Shown: positions 1 to 4,923 of the stretch, piece by piece | Numbering within the stretch: position 1 is the first letter of the stretch | Layout: each line of letters opens with the position of its first letter | Source of the DNA: Propionibacteriaceae bacterium | Lineage (GTDB): Bacteria > Actinomycetota > Actinomycetes > Propionibacteriales > Propionibacteriaceae | Reading direction: 5' to 3' | Assembly: GCA_024636075.1 (NCBI GenBank) | Contig: JAGXHS010000068.1 | Span: forward strand, 1-10,021 | DNA: 10,021 nt | Translations under genes and position numbers: made by a program | The notes under the pieces: model-generated | Database searches by the model: none | Seen by the model: the letters and a program-made list of their open reading frames with translations, nothing else | What the model was told of the DNA's origin: nothing

Positions 1-616
1 GCCCGACGAAGACCGTCACCCGGTCCTGCAGCAGATCCCGCAATCGTGTCAGGTCCGAGCCGGGTTCGGTGGCGACCACCTGCACCCCCAACGGCTGGTA
101 GGCCTGGTGCAAGTCATCCGGCGAAGCCAGATCAGCCTTCGTCAGGCAGAGCACCGGATCGATCCCGGCGTCGAATCCGGCCACCATGATGCGGTCGATC
201 ATGCCGATCCGTGGCGGCGGATCAGCCAACGCGGTGACGATCAACAGTTGGTCGGCATTCGCCACGATCGGGCGTTCGTACGGATCATTGTCGTCGGCCG
301 TGCGGCGAAGCACAGTGGCTCGGTCGTCCACCTTGACGATGCGGGCGAGGGTGCCCTCGTCACCGGAGACGTCGCCGTCGAGGCGCACCAGATCACCGAC
401 GATAACAGCCTTGCGTCCGAGTTGCCGGGCCTTGGTGGCTGTCACCATGTCTTCGTCCAGCCGGCACCGGTAGCGGCCCCGGTCAATGGTGATCACCCGG
501 CCGAGTGGGGCGTCGGAGTAGTCCGGGCGATCCTTGGTTCGAGGCCGGCTGCGTTTGCTGGGACGCTCGAAGCTGGAGTGGTCGTCGATCAGATGGTCGT
601 AATTGCGCTGGTTCAT
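1..616 (-). CDS. rsgA: Ribosome small-subunit-dependent GTPase A, 5' part (3' end outside window)
   Basis: The first 205 residues are visible, reading leftwards from the ATG at 616. RsgA is a cytosolic circularly permuted GTPase that helps late 30S subunit maturation. Residues about 1-35 form a charged, basic N-terminal tail. About 36-110 are consistent with the OB-fold, and the segment ANADQLLIV (119-127) is the typical entry to the GTPase domain. TKAD (159-162) is the G4 guanine-specificity motif. Finding G4 before any P-loop is the hallmark of the permuted order G4-G5-G1-G2-G3. The G1 P-loop and the C-terminal zinc domain would lie beyond position 1. The ATG overlaps the TGA of aroA as ATGA and is preceded by a GAGGGGAG purine run, so translation is probably coupled. 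The family is clear; the missing half cannot be judged. Confidence 0.93.
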   Translation of the reverse strand, partial: MNQRNYDHLIDDHSSFERPSKRSRPRTKDRPDYSDAPLGRVITIDRGRYRCRLDEDMVTATKARQLGRKAVIVGDLVRLDGDVSGDEGTLARIVKVDDRATVLRRTADDNDPYERPIVANADQLLIVTALADPPPRIGMIDRIMVAGFDAGIDPVLCLTKADLASPDDLHQAYQPLGVQVVATEPGSDLTRLRDLLQDRVTVFVG

Positions 617-1950
617 CTCCCCTCACCCCGAGCCCTTGGCGCGCGACCGGGGGGAGTTGCCTGCACCATCTGGTTCCATCGGTCCGCGAAATGATCGATC
701 GTCTTGGACGTGCAGGCGATGTCATCACTGACGATCCCGGGCACAAGCAGACCGATCAAGGCTGCGACATGCGCCAGGCGATGATCGGCGTAGCTGCGCA
801 TCACCCGGCCGTGCAGCCCGGTTGCGGCCAGCCCAACCCCGTGGATCGTCAGGCCGTCAGCGTGTTCGATGACGTTGACGCCGACAGCGGTCAGCTCGTT
901 CGCCAGCGCAGCCAGCCGATCCGTCTCGTGACCGCGGATGTGCTCCACCCCGCTGATCCGACTGATTCCCTCGGCGAACACTGCCAGCGCGGCCAGTACC
1001 GGGGTCAGCTCGCTGGCCTGCTGCAGATCCACATCCACAGCCGTGAGGGTGTCCCCGCCGCTCACGGTGATGTTGCCGTCTCTGCGTGTGACCCGTGCGC
1101 CCATTCGGCTCAGCAACTCCAGGATCAACGCACCGGGCTGGGTACTGTCCGCGGGCCAACTGGGCACGGTCACCGAACCGCCGGTCAGCGCAGCCGCGGC
1201 CAGGAACACCGCAGCACTGGTGAGGTCAGGTTCGATGCGTTGGTCCAGCGCGGAGATCGGCCCCGGTGCAACCGTCCAGGTATTGGTCTGCTCGTGCACC
1301 TCGACGCCACGGGCGCGCAACATGGCCACCGTCATCGCGATGTGCGGGCGACTGGGCACGCGGTGACCGGTCTGCTCCAATCGCAGTCCTCGTGGGAAGC
1401 GGGCGCCGCTCAACAGCAGCGCTGTCACGAACTGACTGGAGCTGGATGCATCCACCCGTACCGCGGGTCCGCCGAGTGATGCGGGAGGAGTCACGGTGAA
1501 AGGCAGCCGGTCGGCGTCCACGCCGACGCCCAGTTGGCGCAATCCCTGCAGCAACGGAGCAACCGGCCGCACCTGGGCGGCCGGGTCGCCGACGAAGGTG
1601 GTCGGACCATCCGCCAGCGCGGCCATCGGTGGAACGAAGCGCATCACAGTTCCAGCCAGGCCACAGTCCACGGGCTGGGCGCTGGCTCGCACAGCTGCCG
1701 GTGTGACGACCACGGTGCCGGGACCCACGTCGTCGAAATGGCATCCCAGCGAGCTGAGCGCGGTACGCATCAAGCGCGAATCACGGGAATCCAACACACC
1801 GGAGAGTTTGCTGCCACCAGCGGCCAGACTGGCAAGTAGCAGGGCTCGCGCCGTCTCAGACTTCGACCCGGGAACGTGAACGGTGGCATGGATCGGCCCT
1901 GGTGCGACCGGAGCCGACCAGGGCCGAGATGCCGTGGGTGATGGGTTCAC
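613..1950 (-). CDS. aroA: 3-phosphoshikimate 1-carboxyvinyltransferase (EPSP synthase)
   Basis: The product (445 aa) transfers enolpyruvyl from PEP to shikimate-3-phosphate, the sixth step of the shikimate pathway, in the cytosol. Visible motifs are PGSKSETARA (28-37, with K30, S31 and R35 at the substrate-binding positions), CGLAGTVMRF (96-105), IEPDLTSAAVFLAA (239-252), ASELTPVLAAL (312-322, E314 where the E. coli enzyme has its catalytic Asp), GHETDRL (340-346, E342), SYADHR (386-391) and SKTIDHF (415-421, K416). I chose the GTG at 1950. It is 11 nt after the upstream DoxX stop and leaves about 25 residues before PGSKS. The open frame extends upstream to an ATG at 2109, but that would overlap the DoxX gene by 148 nt and adds sequence with no family resemblance. 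No Shine-Dalgarno sequence precedes the GTG, so coupling or reinitiation from DoxX is likely. The stop overlaps the rsgA start (ATGA). The LAGTVMRF variant replaces the enterobacterial NAGTAMRP; I associate it with the actinobacterial branch. Confidence 0.95.
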   Translation of the reverse strand: MNPSPTASRPWSAPVAPGPIHATVHVPGSKSETARALLLASLAAGGSKLSGVLDSRDSRLMRTALSSLGCHFDDVGPGTVVVTPAAVRASAQPVDCGLAGTVMRFVPPMAALADGPTTFVGDPAAQVRPVAPLLQGLRQLGVGVDADRLPFTVTPPASLGGPAVRVDASSSSQFVTALLLSGARFPRGLRLEQTGHRVPSRPHIAMTVAMLRARGVEVHEQTNTWTVAPGPISALDQRIEPDLTSAAVFLAAAALTGGSVTVPSWPADSTQPGALILELLSRMGARVTRRDGNITVSGGDTLTAVDVDLQQASELTPVLAALAVFAEGISRISGVEHIRGHETDRLAALANELTAVGVNVIEHADGLTIHGVGLAATGLHGRVMRSYADHRLAHVAALIGLLVPGIVSDDIACTSKTIDHFADRWNQMVQATPPGRAPRARGEGR

Positions 1951-1961
1951 CTGTGACTGAG

Positions 1962-2543
1962 TCAGCTGAGCGCCGACTCGACCGATTCGGCAGCCTTCTT
2001 GCACGTCTTCTTGGACTTCTTGGAGAGGTCCCCAGCGGACTTCCCCAGTTCCTTCTTCTGCTGGCTGGCCGCCTTCGAGATGTGCTTCTGCTGGTCCTTC
2101 GCGCGCCATCCGAGGCTCGGCTTACCCTCGGTGTCCTGAGAGGCGACCAGCACGGCGCCGAGCAGGGCGATGTTGCGCAGCATGATCGACTTGCCAGCGG
2201 CCCGCTCTTCGGCGGAGGCGCCCTTGCCGGGCTTTGCTGCGATCACGTGCGGGACCATGCAGCCGGCAAGCATGGCGGAGCTGGGTCGTCGGGCGATGCC
2301 CAATCCGTATCCCAGACCGCCCAGCACCTGTGCCACGCCGGAAAGGCGGACCAGCGTCTTTGTCTCGTTGGGGATGTAGTTGGCGACCGAGGGTGGCGCG
2401 ACGCGCTGCACCAGCGGAACAACCTTCTGGGCGATCGGCTCGGCGTCGGCCACCAGGTCGTCAGGCTTGATGGCGGCCTTGAAGCCGTTGACGACGAAGA
2501 AACTGGCCAGCATGCTGCGGCCTGCGAAACGAAGGAGACTCAT
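1962..2543 (-). CDS. DoxX-family membrane protein with Lys-rich C-terminal tail
   Basis: The product is a 193-residue protein. Hydrophobic stretches at about 6-24, 64-83, 88-103 and 120-136 give the small multi-helix inner-membrane layout of the DoxX family. The opening MSLLRFAGRSMLASFFVVNG and the GVAQVLGGLGYGLGIARRPS region fit that family. The proteins have been linked to redox stress and thiol metabolism in mycobacteria, but the biochemical role is unsettled. Residues about 149-193 form a hydrophilic tail with many lysines (KKELGK, SKKSKKTCKK), probably cytosolic. The gene starts 69 bp from the divergent SRAP gene and is followed 11 nt later by aroA, so it probably leads an operon doxX-aroA-rsgA. 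The start has an AGGA about 8 nt upstream. The same bases form TAGGAA ending 6 nt before the ATG, a poor -10 candidate for leaderless initiation. Family assignment is from recall of sequence character. Confidence 0.8.
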   Translation of the reverse strand: MSLLRFAGRSMLASFFVVNGFKAAIKPDDLVADAEPIAQKVVPLVQRVAPPSVANYIPNETKTLVRLSGVAQVLGGLGYGLGIARRPSSAMLAGCMVPHVIAAKPGKGASAEERAAGKSIMLRNIALLGAVLVASQDTEGKPSLGWRAKDQQKHISKAASQQKKELGKSAGDLSKKSKKTCKKAAESVESALS

Positions 2544-2600
2544 GGTTCATTCCTACCGCTTCCAGCTGACAACAACAATGCAAACGGCGCAATCCCACCC

Positions 2601-2613
2601 GATAATGGGGGGA
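2601..2613 (+). promoter_or_regulatory. Predicted leaderless promoter of the SRAP gene
   Basis: The hexamer GATAAT (2601-2606) matches five of six TATAAT positions. It is followed by six G residues and then the ATG at 2613. A start site 7 nt after the -10 hexamer would fall on the A of the ATG, giving an mRNA without a leader. No Shine-Dalgarno sequence with normal spacing exists; the G run abuts the start codon. I see no convincing -35 element. The divergent DoxX gene begins 58 bp to the left of the hexamer. Confidence 0.55.
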
Positions 2614-3377
2614 TGTGCGGCAGATATGCGGCGTCAGCGACGGTGGTGGAGCTGAGTGAGACCTTCGAGGTGGACGAGGTGGCTGGCCACGGCACCGAGG
2701 CGCTTGTCCCGCGATGGAACATCGCACCCACCGATTCGATCGCCGCCATCATCACACGAGGCGTCTCCGACCCGGCGCAAGGTCGGGGGACTCTGACAAG
2801 AAAACTTGTGCCGTTGCGCTGGGGTCTGGTTCCGAGCTGGAGCAGGGACACCAGTGGTCGGGCCCGGCTGATCAACGCCCGCTCGGAGACGGTCGCCACC
2901 AAGCCGTCCTTCCGCAAGGCCTTCAGCCACCGACGTTGCCTGCTCCCCGCGGACGGCTACTACGAGTGGTACACCCGCAGTGTTCCCGGATCGGGCAAGC
3001 CGGTGAAGCAACCCTTCTGGATTCGTCCCCTCCAACGAGTCGGGGAACCCGATCTGATGGTGATGGCTGGGATCTACGAGTATTGGCGAAACCCCGAGCG
3101 GGCAGGAGATGATCCGGATGCGTGGTACGTCAGCGCCGCGATCATCACGACCGCCGCCACCGATGCACTGGGCCACATCCACGACCGGATGCCGATGCAG
3201 GTCCGCCGCAGGGACTGGTCGGACTGGTTGGATCCGGGGATCAACGACCCGAACGACGCACAGACGATGATGCACGTCCCAGGACCGGACGAGATGACGG
3301 CCCGGCTGGTCTCGCGCAGAGTGAACTCGGTCCGCAACGACGGTCCGGATCTGATCGATGAGATCAAACATGAGTGA
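2613..3377 (+). CDS. SOS response-associated peptidase (SRAP) family, YedK/HMCES-like abasic-site shield
   Basis: The product (254 aa) belongs to the family that crosslinks covalently to abasic sites in single-stranded DNA through an N-terminal cysteine, protecting them from cleavage. The protein starts MCGRYA, so removal of Met exposes the catalytic Cys2. Other family landmarks are RWNIAPT (34-40), INARSET (87-93, with N88 and R90 matching the YedK Asn/Arg pair), LLPADGYYEW (110-119, E118) and HIHDRMP (188-194, H190, matching the active-site His). The start is fixed by the need for Cys2. The open frame extends about 700 nt further upstream, but that part is antisense to DoxX and aroA and has no family resemblance. 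Length is slightly above the E. coli protein, with a loop at about 122-135 and an insertion at about 158-170. It is followed by a 239-bp gap before sigH. Confidence 0.95.
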   Translation: MCGRYAASATVVELSETFEVDEVAGHGTEALVPRWNIAPTDSIAAIITRGVSDPAQGRGTLTRKLVPLRWGLVPSWSRDTSGRARLINARSETVATKPSFRKAFSHRRCLLPADGYYEWYTRSVPGSGKPVKQPFWIRPLQRVGEPDLMVMAGIYEYWRNPERAGDDPDAWYVSAAIITTAATDALGHIHDRMPMQVRRRDWSDWLDPGINDPNDAQTMMHVPGPDEMTARLVSRRVNSVRNDGPDLIDEIKHE

Positions 3378-3430
3378 GATCCTCACCCGTCATGGCCCGG
3401 CCCGGTGGCACCTGAGAGGGTGAGCGGATC
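3378..3430 (+). terminator. Weak inverted repeat after the SRAP gene, possible terminator
   Basis: GATCCTCACCC (3378-3388) is followed about 29 nt later by GGGTGAGCGGATC (3418-3430). The second arm is the reverse complement of the first apart from two extra bases (CG) after GGGTGAG. The repeat begins right after the SRAP stop codon. The loop is long and itself GC-rich, and no T-run follows. It could be a structured 3' end of the SRAP transcript or nothing. Confidence 0.25.
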
Positions 3431-3581
3431 AGTGTGCGTGTGGTGGAGCAGGCGGCACACGACCTTCGTGCCGGGCGACGGGCTGTTCACGGCACCGAGC
3501 AGGCCTTGTCCCAGATGGCGGGGAGGTCGCTCAGATACCGGTGCAGTGGTGCGGCGCGTGCAAGGGTGATGCAGCTCAAGC

Positions 3582-3607
3582 GGAATAGTGGCAGCCGAAA
3601 GTGCGTT
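3582..3607 (+). promoter_or_regulatory. SigH/SigR-type autoregulatory promoter of sigH
   Basis: GGAAT (3582-3586) and GTT (3605-3607) are separated by exactly 18 nt, the GGAAT-N18-GTT consensus known for SigR of Streptomyces and close to the SigH consensus of Mycobacterium. It lies immediately upstream of sigH. Initiation several bases after the GTT would fall at about 3614-3617, at or beside the ATG chosen for sigH, so the induced transcript may be leaderless. This predicts positive feedback once RshA releases SigH. Confidence 0.8.
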
Positions 3608-3616
3608 CCCATCAAC

Positions 3617-4321
3617 ATGAGCACACCCACACTGACACCCGAGCACACCAGCCCGGTAATGTCATGGGTGATGACACTGCCTGGATCACCCGAGACCGAC
3701 GAGAAGCCGAGCGAACCGGTCGACCTTGCGACCGAGACCGATTCCGAGCGTGCGCTGCGCTTCGAGACCGACGCGATGGAATACCTCGATCAGCTGTACG
3801 GCGCCGCCCTGCGAATGACCCGGAATCCTGCGGATGCCGAGGACATCGTCCAGGAGACCTACGCGAAGGCATACGCCAACTTTGCAAAGTTCACCCCGGG
3901 CACCAATCTGAAGGCTTGGTTGTACCGGATACTCACCAACACCTACATCAACAGTTACCGCAAACAGCAGCGCTCACCGAAGATCTCCGGCGGTCAAGAT
4001 GTGGAGGACTGGCAGCTGCACCACGCTGAGTCGCACACGTCGACCGGCCTGCGGTCGGCGGAGATGGAAGCGCTGGATCGAATCCCTGATTCCCTCGTCA
4101 GCGATGCGCTCGACAAACTGTCCCCGGAGTTTCGTCAAGCAGTGCTGCTGGCCGATGTCGAGGGCTTCGCCTACAAGGAGATTGCAGAGATCATGGAGAC
4201 GCCCATCGGCACCGTGATGTCACGGTTGAACCGTGGGCGCTCCCAGTTGCGCACTCTGTTGGCCGAGCACGCACGCGAGCTCGGTATCGGCCGTGCGGTG
4301 GAGGAGGCGTCCGATGACTGA
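3617..4321 (+). CDS. sigH: ECF RNA polymerase sigma factor SigH/SigR, thiol-oxidative stress
   Basis: The product (234 aa) directs RNA polymerase to GGAA(T/C)-GTT promoters of thioredoxin, proteolysis and other disulfide-stress genes. Region 2 spans about 48-118, with LYGAALRMTRNPADAEDIVQ (60-79) and LKAWLYRILTNTYINSYRK (98-116). Region 4 spans about 161-213, with the helix-turn-helix around FAYKEIAEIMETPIGTVMSR (184-203). The long conserved blocks match mycobacterial SigH closely. The start is uncertain. I chose ATG 3617 because the SigH promoter fires at about that base. In-frame ATGs at 3659 and 3671 would give proteins nearer the mycobacterial length, and the frame is open upstream to a GTG at 3434. 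None has a convincing Shine-Dalgarno sequence, though ATG 3569 follows AAGGG closely. The last 8 nt overlap the anti-sigma gene, so the two are coupled. Confidence 0.95.
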   Translation: MSTPTLTPEHTSPVMSWVMTLPGSPETDEKPSEPVDLATETDSERALRFETDAMEYLDQLYGAALRMTRNPADAEDIVQETYAKAYANFAKFTPGTNLKAWLYRILTNTYINSYRKQQRSPKISGGQDVEDWQLHHAESHTSTGLRSAEMEALDRIPDSLVSDALDKLSPEFRQAVLLADVEGFAYKEIAEIMETPIGTVMSRLNRGRSQLRTLLAEHARELGIGRAVEEASDD

Positions 4322-4574
4322 GCCGTCCCACCCGACAGCCGAGTGCGAAGATGCCATGGCACAGGTGCAGGCCTTCCTGCACAACGAGCTGCCTGCCAGC
4401 GCGGCGGACCTGATCCGCGCCCACCTGGACGCCTGCGACAAGTGCCTTGAGGACTTCGACGTGGAGGCCGAAATCACTCGGCTGGTCCGTCGTGCGGCCA
4501 GCGGAACCTGCGCTCCTGCCCGGCTGCGGATGAGTATCAACTCCTTGACGGTGCGCGTCCATCGTTGGGAGTGA
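4314..4574 (+). CDS. rshA: Redox-sensing zinc anti-sigma factor (RshA/RsrA type)
   Basis: The product is an 86-residue cytosolic protein that binds and silences SigH until oxidised. The ZAS motif H-x3-C-x2-C is at H37, C41 and C44, and C11 completes the zinc ligands at the same positions known for Streptomyces RsrA. In that family, oxidation forms a disulfide involving C11 and one of the ZAS cysteines, zinc leaves and the sigma factor is released. One further cysteine (C66) lies in the C-terminal half, where RsrA has non-essential cysteines. The start ATG is inside the sigH end (ATGACTGA, 8-nt overlap) and is preceded by GAGGAGG at 6-nt spacing, so the pair is co-translated at matched levels. 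The open frame upstream of 4314 is antisense-free sigH sequence and not part of this gene. Confidence 0.94.
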   Translation: MTEPSHPTAECEDAMAQVQAFLHNELPASAADLIRAHLDACDKCLEDFDVEAEITRLVRRAASGTCAPARLRMSINSLTVRVHRWE

Positions 4575-4629
4575 CACGCGGGAATTCAGCTACCGCCGAC
4601 GTCTGATCGGATCAGGGCCCCACGCAATC

Positions 4630-4657
4630 GGAACCCCGACCCGTGGGTCGGGGTTCC
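4630..4657. terminator. Strong bidirectional hairpin terminator
   Basis: GGAACCCCGACC (4630-4641) pairs perfectly with GGTCGGGGTTCC (4646-4657) around a four-base CGTG loop, a 12-bp GC-rich stem. It lies between the ends of two convergent genes, rshA (ends 4574, plus) and bL37 (ends 4678, minus), and can serve both. There is no long T-run on either side, only TTC on the plus side, which is usual for actinobacterial terminators. Confidence 0.85.
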
Positions 4658-4677
4658 TTCAAGTAATCGCGGCTCCC

Positions 4678-4752
4678 TCAGGCGTTGGGGCGCTTGCCGT
4701 GGTTGGCTTTGTTCTTGCGGCGTGCGCGACGCTTGCGTCCACCCTTGCCCAT
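4678..4752 (-). CDS. Actinobacterial large-subunit ribosomal protein bL37 (24 aa)
   Basis: This tiny gene encodes MGKGGRKRRARRKNKANHGK followed by RPNA and a TGA. It is extremely basic, with 14 Lys/Arg/His in 24 residues. The ANHGKRPNA ending and the G-R-K-(K/R)-R core match the bL37 peptide described in mycobacterial 50S structures, as I recall it. The start is well supported by GAGGAGG four bases before the ATG (plus-strand complement at 4757-4763). It is monocistronic and divergent from pdtaS. It stops 20 nt before a strong two-way hairpin shared with the rshA transcript. It is too short for ordinary gene calling and easily missed. A chance ORF is unlikely given the Shine-Dalgarno sequence, composition and ending. 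Confidence 0.9.
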   Translation of the reverse strand: MGKGGRKRRARRKNKANHGKRPNA

Positions 4753-4756
4753 GGTT

Positions 4757-4763
4757 CCTCCTC
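4757..4763 (-). promoter_or_regulatory. Strong ribosome binding site of bL37
   Basis: On the minus strand GAGGAGG precedes AACC and the ATG. It is a near-perfect anti-16S match at short but workable spacing, and it decides the start of this 24-codon gene. It is one of the two best Shine-Dalgarno sequences in the window, with that of rshA, and fits a highly expressed ribosomal protein. Confidence 0.85.
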
Positions 4764-4829
4764 GTGATCGGCGTACCGCTCGGCCAGCGACCTACCCATC
4801 GTGGTGACCGACTGTCGGCACAGCTGTCC

Positions 4830-4858
4830 ATTGTGCCAGTGCCAGATGTCGAACTCAA
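4830..4858 (-). promoter_or_regulatory. Candidate promoter of bL37
   Basis: On the minus strand TTGAGT (4858-4853) and CACAAT (4835-4830) are separated by 17 nt. Each matches four of six consensus positions of TTGACA and TATAAT. Transcription would begin near 4823 and give a leader of about 70 nt. It is the best-spaced pair I see upstream of the gene, but in high-GC DNA a chance match is quite possible. Confidence 0.35.
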
Positions 4859-4870
4859 CCAGACTCCTCC

Positions 4871-4902
4871 ACCCGACGGGTCGACGGACCGGGCCGTCGG
4901 GT
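4871..4902. repeat. Inverted repeat upstream of the pdtaS promoter
   Basis: ACCCGACGG (4871-4879) is perfectly repeated in inverted form as CCGTCGGGT (4894-4902), with a 14-nt spacer. It ends 8 nt before the predicted -10 of pdtaS, covering about -52 to -21 relative to the predicted start site, so it replaces or covers any -35 element. It could be an operator, or a hairpin at the end of transcripts coming from the left. Confidence 0.45.
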
Positions 4903-4910
4903 CCTGCGGA

Positions 4911-4923
4911 TAGGCTGCCTGCA
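4911..4923 (+). promoter_or_regulatory. Predicted leaderless promoter of pdtaS
   Basis: TAGGCT (4911-4916) fits the actinobacterial -10 form TANNNT. It is followed by six bases and then the ATG at 4923, so the expected start site is the first base of the start codon. No Shine-Dalgarno sequence is present before the ATG, which fits leaderless translation. No clear -35 is visible; an inverted repeat occupies that region. Confidence 0.6.

Noticed and set aside
505..1479. 324-codon plus-strand frame opposite aroA and rsgA
   Set aside because: Antisense shadow with no recognisable motif; both minus-strand genes are unambiguous.
1954..1964. Odd palindrome TGACTGAGTCA at the doxX-aroA junction
   Set aside because: Short, overlaps the doxX stop codon, and lies inside a presumed operon; no reason to call it a regulatory site.
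1951..2109. N-terminal extension of aroA to an ATG at 2109
   Set aside because: It would overlap the DoxX gene by 148 nt, and the added residues (starting MAREGPAEAH) are an out-of-frame reading of the Lys-rich DoxX tail.
1902..2612. Long upstream extension of the SRAP frame
   Set aside because: It is antisense to DoxX and the aroA start, and the SRAP chemistry requires Cys at position 2, fixing the start at 2613.
4630..4655. GGAAC-N18-GTT resembling a second SigH promoter pointing towards pdtaS
   Set aside because: Both half-sites are the outer arms of the 12-bp terminator hairpin. The match arises from the stem symmetry, and the nearest plus-strand gene is about 260 bp away with its own -10.
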